From an uncultured Prevotellaceae bacterium (lineage in GTDB: Bacteria > Bacteroidota > Bacteroidia > Bacteroidales > Bacteroidaceae), in contig CACXQL010000015.1 of the NCBI GenBank assembly GCA_902769805.1, forward strand, positions 1 to 54,100: DNA of 54,100 bases. Reading direction: 5' to 3'. How positions within the stretch are numbered: position 1 is the stretch's first letter; the number at the start of each line of letters is the position of its first letter. The notes beneath the pieces are model-generated. The model saw nothing but the letters and a program-made list of their open reading frames with translations, was not told where the DNA came from and ran no database searches. The position numbers and the translations under genes are program-made. This document shows positions 31,933-40,987 of the stretch, in pieces.

Positions 31933-33084
31933 ATGCATATACTGGAGATACCATCACTCTTTCCTCCTTTTGGTGGATTGTTCTGTCTGGATCAGGCTAA
32001 AGCCTTGTCTTTAGCGGGTCATGAGGTGCGCATATTAAGTAATGTGCAACTGTCGGTGAGAATCAACCGATGGCGATACCTGACCTATCCGTATGGTCGT
32101 CATTGGATGGATATGGATGGCATCCTGGTATATCAGTCTTATCAGCGTGGTATTCCGAAACTGATCCGTCCGAACGTCAAACGTTGGGTATCCATCGTTC
32201 GTTCTATGTTTGAAGACTATATGCGCCAATATGGTAAACCGGATATTTTGCATGCTCATGCTATCAATTGGGCTGGTTATGCGGCGATGCTAATAGGGAG
32301 AGACTATCATATTCCTTATGTTGTTACTGAGCATTCCTCAAGACTCGTCTTTGAGTCGGAATATGGACCTGCTCCAAGTGACACATGGCAAATACCCATG
32401 CTCCGGGAGGCTTATAAACATGCTGCCAGGGTGATTCCCGTATCAGAGGAACTGGTAGACAATATCGCATGCTATTTTGGCAACGACTATCAATGGACTG
32501 CCATATCCAATGTCGTTGATGTCGATTTCTTTCATTACCAGCAGCGGTCTCCATTGCAGGAAAGACCTTTCCGTTTTTGTTGTATTGCCAACAACCTTCC
32601 TACTAAAGGGTATGATGTACTGTTACCCGCTTTTAAGTTGCTACACCAACATCATCCAAATGTAGAGTTGTACATGGCTGGATATGGAACGGGCACTAAA
32701 GCATTCCGTAGCCAGTTGGATACATCATGTATGTATGCTTATGGGATAGTTGATAAAAAGGGGGTTAGAGACCTGCTCTATCAGTGTGATGCCTTTGTTC
32801 TTGCCAGTCGCAGCGAAGCCCAACCATTGGTGTTATTGGAAGCCATGAGTACGGGTATTCCTGTCATTGCTACAGAATGTACGCCCCGTAGTTTACGGAT
32901 AGAAGACAGTTGTACCATTGTCCCAATTGGAAATGTGGAAGCGTTGTTTAATGCCATGAAGAAATTAGCTGAGCAGCCACAGTTTGACGGTCATCATCTG
33001 GTAGAAGAAGTACACCGCTTGGCATCTCCCGTATCGGTGGGACATCAGTTGGAAGACCTCTTCCGTGCAATTGTTTCCAAATAG
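31933..33084 (+). CDS. Family 4 glycosyltransferase
   Basis: A GT-B retaining transferase of 383 residues from MHILEIPSLFPPFGG. The N-terminal acceptor domain has DILHAHAINWAGYAAMLIG; the C-terminal donor domain has FVLASRSEAQPLVLLEAMSTGIPVIATECTPRS, the EX7E motif. It probably builds surface polysaccharide. The ATG at 31933 is used, since an in-frame TTG at 31918 lies in the rpsP terminator. The 3' end overlaps the convergent glycosyltransferase by 40 bp. No promoter was identified between the terminator and the start. Confidence 0.9.
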   Translation: MHILEIPSLFPPFGGLFCLDQAKALSLAGHEVRILSNVQLSVRINRWRYLTYPYGRHWMDMDGILVYQSYQRGIPKLIRPNVKRWVSIVRSMFEDYMRQYGKPDILHAHAINWAGYAAMLIGRDYHIPYVVTEHSSRLVFESEYGPAPSDTWQIPMLREAYKHAARVIPVSEELVDNIACYFGNDYQWTAISNVVDVDFFHYQQRSPLQERPFRFCCIANNLPTKGYDVLLPAFKLLHQHHPNVELYMAGYGTGTKAFRSQLDTSCMYAYGIVDKKGVRDLLYQCDAFVLASRSEAQPLVLLEAMSTGIPVIATECTPRSLRIEDSCTIVPIGNVEALFNAMKKLAEQPQFDGHHLVEEVHRLASPVSVGHQLEDLFRAIVSK

Positions 33085-34160
33085 AACTTCTCGTACTGCC
33101 GTGCCACTTTCCGATAGTCGTGGTGGCGTTCCACATAAGTGATACTTTGTTGTTGGAGTATCGGTATGCGTTCCAAATGCAGTACCAGTTGTTCCAGTTC
33201 ATGATAGACACTATCATAGTTGGGTTGTACATTGATGATAGGTCTTAACTCGTTCTCGTTCAGTATATCGTAATTCTCAGGCTCACCGCCTCCAATATTG
33301 ATAATACCTTTGGACATGGCAAGCAGTGAGTTCATGGCAGGGGTATAACTATACAGTTGGTCAAGAATGGCATCGCTATCATTTATCATTTGTTCATATT
33401 GGGTATATGGAACACCTTCCGCAAATTTTAATTCTACTTTGTCTGGGTATTTATCTATAATGGTTTGGGCTGCTTGTAGCATGATATCAGTACCTTTGTA
33501 GGCAGAGCGGTTTTTGCTGATGCCGATGAAGAGCCTGAGAACCTTTGAGGAATTGTTAACCTGAGAAGAGGCAACGATTTTGATGGGATAGGGGATGAAT
33601 CGAGTCTTGTCAGGGAATATAGGAGCATAGCATACATGATATTCATAAAGTCCTGTAACAATACCATCACAGTCGTTGGCAATCATTTTGTTAAGATGTT
33701 CCTTGGGGGTATTCAGCCATTCATGTTGTTCTTTGATCGCATCTTTGTCACTTCGCACGGTATTACCAAGATTAAAATCACTATAGCGTAAAGGCTTTTC
33801 ATAAGTACATGTGTGTACCCAGTACCAATCCATCCCAAAGGCTCCGAGGATGACGCATTGGTTGTGTCGTCGCAGGTATTGGTAAAAGAAGAACATTCGT
33901 TCAGCCTTGAGTTCGAAGAATATGGGATTAATGAGTTGTACCACATCATATCCTCTCATCTTCGGTAACAAGGTGTAGAGTTTGACCAAGAGCCGGAAAC
34001 CTCCCATTTTCCCACAGGGACGGGCAACATCGATGTCACGAGGATAATTCTTCCATTTGTCGCCATCAGAAACTACCGTTACCTCATGTCCCAGTGTGCG
34101 CAGTCCCTCAGCAAGAGTGGCATGAACATTACTGTATTCACCGATCAGCAGTATTCTCAT
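33045..34160 (-). CDS. Glycosyltransferase, GT-B fold (family 4-like)
   Basis: A 371-residue protein starting MRILLIGEYSNVHATLAEGLRTLGHEVTVVSDG, a typical GT-B N-terminus with a glycine-rich nucleotide loop. The C-terminal half has FIGISKNRSAYKGTDIMLQAAQTI and SLLAMSKGIINIGGGEPENYDI, a degenerate donor-binding region. It overlaps the family 2 gene by 4 bp (second gene of a two-gene operon) and the convergent glycosyltransferase by 40 bp. Donor sugar unknown; probably exopolysaccharide or O-antigen synthesis. Confidence 0.82.
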   Translation of the reverse strand: MRILLIGEYSNVHATLAEGLRTLGHEVTVVSDGDKWKNYPRDIDVARPCGKMGGFRLLVKLYTLLPKMRGYDVVQLINPIFFELKAERMFFFYQYLRRHNQCVILGAFGMDWYWVHTCTYEKPLRYSDFNLGNTVRSDKDAIKEQHEWLNTPKEHLNKMIANDCDGIVTGLYEYHVCYAPIFPDKTRFIPYPIKIVASSQVNNSSKVLRLFIGISKNRSAYKGTDIMLQAAQTIIDKYPDKVELKFAEGVPYTQYEQMINDSDAILDQLYSYTPAMNSLLAMSKGIINIGGGEPENYDILNENELRPIINVQPNYDSVYHELEQLVLHLERIPILQQQSITYVERHHDYRKVARQYEKFYLETIARKRSSN

Positions 34161-35125
34161 CGTTCCTTTTTTAATAATGGTAGGGTATATAGCAATACTT
34201 TTCTGCCCAGACGATGATTGGTCATTCTCTTGAACCAGACATATTTCTTGCTATAATGGGCATCGGGTAGGGGGAAGAGTCCTTTGGTATGAAGACGCTT
34301 CAGTCGTTGCTGAAGTTCTTCCTCTGAATGTGTATCAAGGATAATCTGATAGATATAGTCCATTGTCAACTGGGCAACTCGACGTTGCAGTGCTTTCCTG
34401 TCTTGATGAGGCAACTTGTCGCAGAGTTCATGGAGGCGGATAATGACACCCTCACGATCATTGATACGCTTCTCTGTATCATATGATGTCTTACTGGAGG
34501 TAATGGAATTCTCTCTCTTGTTATAGTAATAAGCTTTGACATGGGTTGGATACACTTCTTCAGCCCGTAGGAGCAACTGTGGGGTGAACTCCTCGTCCTC
34601 ATGATAGATGCCAGAAGTGAAACGCAGTTCACCTAAGATGGCTCTTCTAAAAATATATCCCCAGGCCGTACCATGGATATTGTTATTAAGCATATAATTA
34701 GAGCCACAGACGGGTTTTACAGACTCAGAAACAGGCTCTACTTGCAGATCCGTAGAAAAGTCAAACAAGACCATATCCACATCCTTTTGGCTACGGAGGA
34801 TATCCAAGCATTGTTCATAGGTAGTCTTAATCAACTGATCGTCAGCATCTACAAACTGGATAAACTTACCTGTTGCCACGTCCATCCCTTTGTTGCGGGC
34901 GGTACTTAACCCACCGTTTTTCTGACGTACATAGATAATCTCATCACCATATTTCATCAACTCATTCATTGGATTATTGTCTGAGCCGTCATCAACCACG
35001 ATAATCTCACGTTCAGAAGGATGCAAAGACAATTGTAGGATACTGTCGATACACTCATTAAGCATCTCGATAGGCAGATTATAATAGGTGATGATGAAAC
35101 TAACTAAAAGATTATTTTCTTTCAT
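34157..35125 (-). CDS. Family 2 glycosyltransferase
   Basis: A GT-A transferase of 322 residues from MKENNLLVSFIITYYNLP. Motifs: REIIVVDDGSDNNP, NGGLSTARNKGMDVATGKFIQFVDADDQL (DxD) and FTSGIYHEDEEFTPQLLLRA (acceptor ED). ATG 35125 is chosen since 35137 would lie inside the -7 element at 35142-35135. It overlaps the next glycosyltransferase by 4 bp and is divergent from a flippase, together a small glycan island. Confidence 0.9.
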   Translation of the reverse strand: MKENNLLVSFIITYYNLPIEMLNECIDSILQLSLHPSEREIIVVDDGSDNNPMNELMKYGDEIIYVRQKNGGLSTARNKGMDVATGKFIQFVDADDQLIKTTYEQCLDILRSQKDVDMVLFDFSTDLQVEPVSESVKPVCGSNYMLNNNIHGTAWGYIFRRAILGELRFTSGIYHEDEEFTPQLLLRAEEVYPTHVKAYYYNKRENSITSSKTSYDTEKRINDREGVIIRLHELCDKLPHQDRKALQRRVAQLTMDYIYQIILDTHSEEELQQRLKRLHTKGLFPLPDAHYSKKYVWFKRMTNHRLGRKVLLYTLPLLKKER

Positions 35126-35134
35126 ATTCGGAGG

Positions 35135-35142
35135 CAAAGATA
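35135..35142 (-). promoter_or_regulatory. -7 element of the two-gene glycosyltransferase operon
   Basis: TATCTTTG on the minus strand, 9 bp before ATG 35125, implying a very short leader. No good -33 is seen. Confidence 0.55.
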
Positions 35143-35150
35143 CTAATTTA

Positions 35151-35182
35151 TTTGTAAACTCGAAATAAAAGTAGTACTTTTG
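35151..35182 (+). promoter_or_regulatory. Promoter of the flippase gene
   Basis: TTTG at 35151-35154, a 20-bp spacer and TACTTTTG at 35175-35182, an exact consensus. ATG 35205 is 22 bp downstream. Confidence 0.85.
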
Positions 35183-35204
35183 CGTTCAGAAATATAAAGA
35201 TAGT

Positions 35205-36686
35205 ATGGAAGACGAGCAAAATAACGGCTATCACCATATACTGAAATACACGAGTATCTTTGGCGGAGTACAGGGACTGAATATAATAGTAAGCCTTGTG
35301 CGTAATAAGTTTGTTGCCTTGCTTCTTGGTCCGTCTGGTATGGGGCTAGTCTCACTTTTCAATACTACTGTTAACTTTGTGTCCCAGTCCACTACACTCG
35401 GTGTCTCCATGAGTGCCGTGCGCCACTTGTCGGATTTTCCAGAGAATGATAACCATCCACAGATAGTCCAATTTGTAAAAGTAGTACGTGCATGGAGTCT
35501 GTTGACGGCTTTGCTGGGTACGCTGGTATGTATGGTGTTGGGACCGATTCTTAGCAGTACCACGTTTGCATGGGGTAATCATACGATGCACTTCATCCTG
35601 TTGGCACCTGCGGTGGGTATGTTAGCAATAACAGGTGGTGAGACGGCTATCCTGAAAGGTCGCCGAAGGCTCCGTTCACTGGCGTTGGTGCAGGTAGGTG
35701 CTGTGATGGCGGCATTGCTGTTATCAGTGCCAGTCTATTATTTCTTTGGTGAGACGGGTATTGTGCCTGTCATTGTAGCGATGGCTTTTGTTACCATGCT
35801 CTTGACGGTCAATAGTTCTTACCGTCTCTATCCTTTGCAGTTACGAGGAGCCAAGGGCATCTTAGGAGAAGGTATGGAGATGGTGCGTCTTGGTGTTGCC
35901 TTTACGTTGGCGGGTATTATCGGCAGTGGCGCGGAGATGCTGATACGCTCCTGGTTGAATGTAGAGGGTGATCTTGGAATGTTAGGGCTCTATAATGCTG
36001 GTTATATGATCACGGTGACTTATGCAGGAATGGTGTTCTCTGCCATGGAGACGGATTATTATCCCCGTCTCTCTGCCGTCAATACTGATGTGGCAGCGGC
36101 CAATGAGACAGTCAACAAGCAGACAGAGGTGTCTATTCTGATAGTGTCCCCAATGCTGGTTGGACTGATTATCTTTTTGCCAGTGCTCATACCGTTGTTA
36201 TTCAGTAAAGAGTTCCTACCTGTCATTACGATGACACAGGTGGCAGCTTTGGCGATGTTCTTTAAAGCCCTTACATTACCTGTGGCATATATCACGCTGG
36301 CACGAGGCTATTCTATGATGTACTTGTTTCTTGAGTCAACCTATTTCGTGGTGTTTGTACTGCTGATTATCTTCGGTTATCAGCAATGGGGACTGTTGGG
36401 AACGGGTATAGCCATTACTCTTGCCAACCTGTTTGACTATCTGATGATTAATGGTGTGGCGCGTTGGCGGTATGGATATAAAATGTCATCGACTGTGATG
36501 CGGTATAGTGCCATACATATCCTTATCGGACTATTAGCATACTTTACCACCATCACAGTCGATGGCTATGCCTACTGGATATTCGGCATCGGGCTATCAC
36601 TTGTCAGCCTGCTGTTCTCCCTGTTGATTCTCCACCAGAAGACCCATCTGTGGGAGGCACTGACACGACGCTTCAGGACTCATTAG
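35205..36686 (+). CDS. Oligosaccharide flippase (Wzx/PST family)
   Basis: A 493-residue polytopic membrane protein with about 12-14 hydrophobic helices. The N-terminal part (KYTSIFGGVQGLNIIVSLVRNKFVALLLGPSGMGLVSLFNTTVNF) is characteristic of the polysaccharide-exporting flippase group in the MOP superfamily. It moves lipid-linked oligosaccharides across the inner membrane. It is divergent from a glycosyltransferase pair, so it probably serves the same glycan. The stop overlaps that of the convergent broken porin gene by 4 bp. Confidence 0.88.
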   Translation: MEDEQNNGYHHILKYTSIFGGVQGLNIIVSLVRNKFVALLLGPSGMGLVSLFNTTVNFVSQSTTLGVSMSAVRHLSDFPENDNHPQIVQFVKVVRAWSLLTALLGTLVCMVLGPILSSTTFAWGNHTMHFILLAPAVGMLAITGGETAILKGRRRLRSLALVQVGAVMAALLLSVPVYYFFGETGIVPVIVAMAFVTMLLTVNSSYRLYPLQLRGAKGILGEGMEMVRLGVAFTLAGIIGSGAEMLIRSWLNVEGDLGMLGLYNAGYMITVTYAGMVFSAMETDYYPRLSAVNTDVAAANETVNKQTEVSILIVSPMLVGLIIFLPVLIPLLFSKEFLPVITMTQVAALAMFFKALTLPVAYITLARGYSMMYLFLESTYFVVFVLLIIFGYQQWGLLGTGIAITLANLFDYLMINGVARWRYGYKMSSTVMRYSAIHILIGLLAYFTTITVDGYAYWIFGIGLSLVSLLFSLLILHQKTHLWEALTRRFRTH

Positions 36687-37695
36687 AACTTGAAATCCAA
36701 CTGGATGTCTGCGAAATTGTAGTTGTGCTTGCCGAGGGTGCGGTCATTTACACGAGCATATTCCGCATTGATCTGGATGTTCTTAGTGATGAAATAGTTC
36801 AAGCCGACTTCGTACATGGTCTTGGAGGTAGACCATTCCTTGGTGGGACGATAGAGGTTGTAACGTGCCTTGGCGTGAAGCTTCGATTTGATGACGGGGA
36901 CAATGCCGAAGACATAGAAACCATCCGCCTTGTCACCTTTAGAGAAATCCACAGTCCTGCTATCCACCTTTGTGGCTCCCCATCCCTGGCTGTGGATATA
37001 CTCAGCGCGGAAGGTCCATTCGTCCTTGTCGTATTCGGCAGAGAGGGCATAGCGGTTCTTGCTGACACTTCCCTTACATTCGTTGCCGTTCTCGTCAGTC
37101 CATGTCATGTCACCACGTGAACCTGTCCATCCGAAGGCACCAATACGGACACCCTTGACAGGCATGAACCAGATACCTCCGATGACATCCTTCCGGCTGT
37201 CTCTGTCTTTTTGGTTAATACCTTCACCATTGTAGACACCTATCTGATAGTGGATAAGGTTGCGCCCTGCGGCATTTTTCAGGAAGTCACCCTGTATCTG
37301 CAGACCGATGTCACGACCGCCAGAGGCCTTCTCGCCGGAACGGTCACCGAAGCCAGGTCGACAAGCATGACGGTGGGATTGCCAGGTCCGGCATTAGAAC
37401 TTCCCTGCATCTGTACACGCCAGGCAAAGTCCCCAATCTTACCGTCCATGATTAGACGCATCAGACGGAGGTTGAAGGCATTCTCATGATTCTTAACAGG
37501 GTTACCGTCCTTGTCTAATCCGGATCCGTATTTATCGTCCGCTTGATATTGTAACATACCATAACCGCTGATCTTGATATTCTTCACCCATTGAGGGAGT
37601 TCTATCACGGTCTTTTTCTTTTCGTTCTCTTGGGCATTGGAAGTCAATGCGAAGCCCGTCATGAGGAGGGCAAGGATCATCAGTTTCTTCATCAT
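36683..37695 (-). pseudogene. Broken phosphate-selective porin (OprO/OprP-like)
   Basis: The first part (37695 leftwards, signal MMKKLMILALLMTGFALTSNAQ, then IKISGYGMLQYQADDKYG and RLMRLIMDGKIGDFAWRVQMQ) reads to VMLVDLAS and then leaves frame, ending at 37279. The porin continues in a second frame from GFGDRSGEKASGGRDIGLQIQG through MPVKGVRIGAFGWTGS to the terminal Phe (QLDFKF) at 36683. The two frames meet near 37354-37360. The roughly 35-40 residues expected between VMLVDL and the KLSGFGDRS-type segment are missing, so this is an out-of-frame internal deletion. The first part alone could give a ~138-residue truncated product. It lies 4 bp after rlmD. Assembly error is possible but less likely given the lost segment. 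Confidence 0.78.
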
Positions 37696-37699
37696 TCGA

Positions 37700-39127
37700 T
37701 TATCGCTTAGTTAATAATACTACATTCTCTACATGGGGGGTATGTGGGAACATGTCGACAGGCTGTACCTCTTCCACCCGATAGTCGGCATCCAACTCCT
37801 GTAGGTCACGAGCCTGTGTGGCAGGATTGCATGACACATAGACGATACGCTGTGGGGCTGCCTTGAGGATTGTCTTGACGACATCGGGATGCATACCGGC
37901 ACGGGGTGGGTCTGTGATGATGACATCTGGACGGCCATGCTCAGCGATGAAATCGTCAGTCAGGATATCCTTCATGTCACCAGCGAAGAACTGCGTATTG
38001 TCGATATGATTAATCTCGGAGTTGATTTTGGCATCCTCTATCGCCTCTGGTACATACTCAATACCGATTACCTTCCGTGCTTTCCGTGCAACGAAGTTAG
38101 CAATGGTACCTGTGCCTGTATAGAGGTCATAGACCAAAGGTTTGAGGTCCTCTGAGTTCTCAGAAAAAGCAAACTCTCTTGCCACCGAATACAGATGGTA
38201 TGCCTGTTCCGTATTCGTCTGATAGAAGGATTTTGGCCCCACCTTGAAGCGCAGGTCCTCCATCGTTTCGAAGATATGATCATTACCTTTGAAAGTCAGA
38301 ATCTCTTGATCACCGATGGTGTCATTGCATTTCTGATTGTCCAGATACATCAGTGCTGTAATCTGCGGAAAAGTGTCTGCTATATGCTGCATCAGTCCTT
38401 TGGCTTCTTTCTCTCCTCCCGTCTCGTCATAATGGAACTGGAAGATAACAAGCCACTCCCCACTATTTGAGTTACGGATGATGACATCACGGAGCAGTCC
38501 TACCTGTTGGCGGAGGTCAAAGAAGCTCATCCGATGCCCGATGGCATAGTCGCGCACCTCATTGCGTATCTTATTGTGTAGGTCATCCATCAGCCAGCAT
38601 TTCTCTATCGGCAGAATCTTGTCGAAGGCACCTGTGATATGAAAGCCGATGGCATCACGGGCGAACTCTTTGCCGGATGCAATCTCCTCGTTAGTCAGAT
38701 AACGGCGGTTGGAACAACCGAAGTCGAGTTTATTACGATACTCCTGTGTCTTTACACTGCCCAGGATGGGACGGAATACAGGCAGTTCCACTTTTCCGAT
38801 ACGTGTCAGCTGGTCATATACCTGTTGCTGCTTCATCTTCAACTGTTCCTCGTAGGGCAGTTGTTGCCACTTACAACCTCCACAGGTTCCGAAATGCTGA
38901 CAGAAGGGGGTGACGCGTAAGGGACTGGGTGTATGCAAATGGACGATCTCTGCCTCCATGAAACTGTGTTTTTTACGTCGCACCTGTAGGTCACAGACAT
39001 CGCCAGGCACAGCCCAAGGTACAAAAACCACCATGTCGTCAACCCTTGCCAGTGCTTTTCCTTCAGCTGCAAAGTCAGTAATGGTGATATGCTCTAAGAG
39101 AGGCAGTGGCTTCTTCTTTCTCGGCAT
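37700..39127 (-). CDS. rlmD: 23S rRNA (uracil-5-)-methyltransferase RlmD/RumA-type
   Basis: SAM-dependent methylation of uracil in 23S rRNA. An N-terminal TRAM domain (ITDFAAEGKALARVDDMVVFVPWAVPGD), the iron-sulfur Cys cluster (CQHFGTCGGCKW and a distal Cys in EKCW), the SAM-binding VYDLYTGTGTIANF, the DPPRAGMH loop and the catalytic-Cys motif YVSCNPATQARDL are all present. The length of 475 fits. Which uracil is modified (1939 or 747) is not resolved. It is followed after 4 bp by the broken porin and preceded by a small secreted protein gene, a run of minus-strand genes to 43281. Confidence 0.93.
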   Translation of the reverse strand: MPRKKKPLPLLEHITITDFAAEGKALARVDDMVVFVPWAVPGDVCDLQVRRKKHSFMEAEIVHLHTPSPLRVTPFCQHFGTCGGCKWQQLPYEEQLKMKQQQVYDQLTRIGKVELPVFRPILGSVKTQEYRNKLDFGCSNRRYLTNEEIASGKEFARDAIGFHITGAFDKILPIEKCWLMDDLHNKIRNEVRDYAIGHRMSFFDLRQQVGLLRDVIIRNSNSGEWLVIFQFHYDETGGEKEAKGLMQHIADTFPQITALMYLDNQKCNDTIGDQEILTFKGNDHIFETMEDLRFKVGPKSFYQTNTEQAYHLYSVAREFAFSENSEDLKPLVYDLYTGTGTIANFVARKARKVIGIEYVPEAIEDAKINSEINHIDNTQFFAGDMKDILTDDFIAEHGRPDVIITDPPRAGMHPDVVKTILKAAPQRIVYVSCNPATQARDLQELDADYRVEEVQPVDMFPHTPHVENVVLLTKR

Positions 39128-39133
39128 AGGGTG

Positions 39134-39625
39134 TTATTTGTTTGCCTCCATCTTTTTCTCTATCGCCTCCAGTGCTTTCTCCCAGTCGGTGTCCAGAGAG
39201 AAGCGAGTCAGGCATTCTCCGCGGTTATAGTAGCTCAGCACCATCTCCTGGTCTTTGTCCTTGAAGAGAGGGAACTGTCGACTGGTATCCATGAATATTT
39301 TGGTCATCTGTTCCTGTAATGACTGTGGCATCTTGTTCAGCTCCACCAGTTTCTTGATATAGAACTGTACGTATTGGTCCATGGAATAAGCCTGAACGTC
39401 AAGGTAGTATGCCGATGAGTCGGGCATCTCCTCCTGCATCTTGATGATAAGGTAATTCAGGGCGTCGAGTTTGAACTGACCAATCTGGCGTACCAGTTCA
39501 TTGCTTTGCGGGTTCTCTACGATAGCCCTGTTCTTCTGTCGCAGTTCTTGGAATACTTCCTGTGCCTGCATGTTCATACTGATAGTCAGCAGGCATACTA
39601 ATAAAATCTTTTTCATATTATTCAT
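39134..39625 (-). CDS. Small exported helical protein, function unknown
   Basis: A 163-residue protein with a signal peptide (MNNMKKILLVCLLTISMNMQAQ) and a helical, charged mature part ending EKALEAIEKKMEANK. I do not recognise the family; it resembles hypothetical Bacteroidales proteins of unknown role. The start overlaps the ABC gene stop by 4 bp (ATGA), so translation is coupled; an internal ATG at 39616 (MKKILL) is an alternative start. rlmD begins 6 bp further on. Confidence 0.75.
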   Translation of the reverse strand: MNNMKKILLVCLLTISMNMQAQEVFQELRQKNRAIVENPQSNELVRQIGQFKLDALNYLIIKMQEEMPDSSAYYLDVQAYSMDQYVQFYIKKLVELNKMPQSLQEQMTKIFMDTSRQFPLFKDKDQEMVLSYYNRGECLTRFSLDTDWEKALEAIEKKMEANK

Positions 39626-40959
39626 GATTTTGTTAAATATTTCTTGTTTGTAATGATTGTTGGCAGTTCTTCTTCATAGTGTGTCACCATCACCATCGTC
39701 TTGTTACGCCGTTGACAGAAGGTCTCGATGACATCCTTCACTAGTCGACGGTTCTTTAAATCGAGTCCGTGCAAGGGCTCGTCAAGGATGAGCAGTTGTG
39801 GGTCTTTGACGAAGGCACGTGCCAGCAGTACCAGACGCTGTTCTCCACTGGAGAGTTTCATAAAGGTACGGTTGTACATATTTTCCAGTCCGAAGATGTC
39901 CATCCAAAAGCGGCAGATAGTATATTCTTCTTCATTTGGTTTGACGTAGAGACCTACGGAGTCCTTCAGTCCGCTTGCCACAATGCGAATGGCTGGGAGG
40001 TCACGCTGATAGGAACGATGCATCTCCGGTGACACATATCCTATATGTTTCTTGATGTCCCAGATACTCTCGCCAGATCCGCGGGGACGGTCGAAGAGAG
40101 TGATGTCACAGGCATAACTTTGAGGATTGTCTGCGCAGACCAAAGACAACAAGGTTGATTTGCCGCTGCCATTCTGTCCAGACAAAGCCCATCGCTCTCC
40201 GTTGCGTACTGTCCAGTCGAGGTTATTCAGGATGGTACGCTCTCCATAGCGTATGCTCACTTGTTGCATCTTAATGACTTCGTCAGTATGATAGTCGTTG
40301 TCTTGATAGGGAAGTGCGAGTATCGCCTCCTGTCTCTCCTTGCTCAGTACATGGGGTGGGATGGGGAGTTGCCGGTTGTAATACTCCTCCCGACTACATG
40401 GTGGCAGTATCTTCCCATTTCTCAGTTCGATGACCTCTGATACGAAGGTAGGGATATCATCTGTCTTGGAGAGTACGAGGATGATATCAAGACGCTGTTT
40501 TTCCGCCAATAACTGCAATAACTCTTTCAGTTGGTCTCGTGTCTCCGCATCGAGTCCGATAAAAGGATTATCCATGATGAGCAGACTCGGATTGGCAAAC
40601 AGTGTCTTCGTCAGTTGGAACTTCCTGAGTTCTCCGCTGGAGAGCGTAATAACATATTTGTCAAGTAACGGTTCCATATGGAAGAGGCCATACAGATGAC
40701 GTTGCAGTTGACGACGTTCTTCTGTATCATCGCCAGCCAGCCGGTATGCCTTCTCCAACAGTTCTCCGACATTTGGCGTTTCTGGATCAATGTCATGCTG
40801 GTTCCATCTCAGTTGCAGGTAGTAGGCCTTGTCGACAGCAGGACCATAAGAGTCACTAAAGGCGATATAGCGCAGACGGTCACTCGCCACCTGCCTGCGA
40901 AGTTGTTCAATATATTGCGTTTTTCCGCTTCCGTTACGTCCAACGATAGCCTTTACCAT
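39622..40959 (-). CDS. Tandem ABC ATPase, ModF-like
   Basis: A 445-residue protein with two ABC ATPase domains and no membrane segments, as in ModF/PhrA-like proteins. Domain 1: Walker A GRNGSGKT at residues 7-14, signature LSSGELRKF, Walker B LLIMDNPF. Domain 2: Walker A GQNGSGKST, signature LSSGEQRLV, Walker B LLILDEPLHGLD. Domain 1 has Asn instead of the catalytic Glu after its Walker B Asp, so it is probably a degenerate site; domain 2 looks competent. Not obviously part of a transporter, no permease nearby. It sits 12 bp after ruvC, with the junction formed by a 7-bp repeat. Confidence 0.85.
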   Translation of the reverse strand: MVKAIVGRNGSGKTQYIEQLRRQVASDRLRYIAFSDSYGPAVDKAYYLQLRWNQHDIDPETPNVGELLEKAYRLAGDDTEERRQLQRHLYGLFHMEPLLDKYVITLSSGELRKFQLTKTLFANPSLLIMDNPFIGLDAETRDQLKELLQLLAEKQRLDIILVLSKTDDIPTFVSEVIELRNGKILPPCSREEYYNRQLPIPPHVLSKERQEAILALPYQDNDYHTDEVIKMQQVSIRYGERTILNNLDWTVRNGERWALSGQNGSGKSTLLSLVCADNPQSYACDITLFDRPRGSGESIWDIKKHIGYVSPEMHRSYQRDLPAIRIVASGLKDSVGLYVKPNEEEYTICRFWMDIFGLENMYNRTFMKLSSGEQRLVLLARAFVKDPQLLILDEPLHGLDLKNRRLVKDVIETFCQRRNKTMVMVTHYEEELPTIITNKKYLTKS

Positions 40960-40987
40960 AATTATGAACTCTTAACTATGAACTTTC
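40960..40987. repeat. 7-bp repeat at the ruvC-ABC ATPase junction
   Basis: Four heptads on the plus strand: AATTATG, AACTCTT, AACTATG, AACTTTC. On the minus strand they encode the last residues of RuvC (KVHS) and the gap up to the ATPase start. The sequence family matches the repeat at recJ-recQ. Confidence 0.6.
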
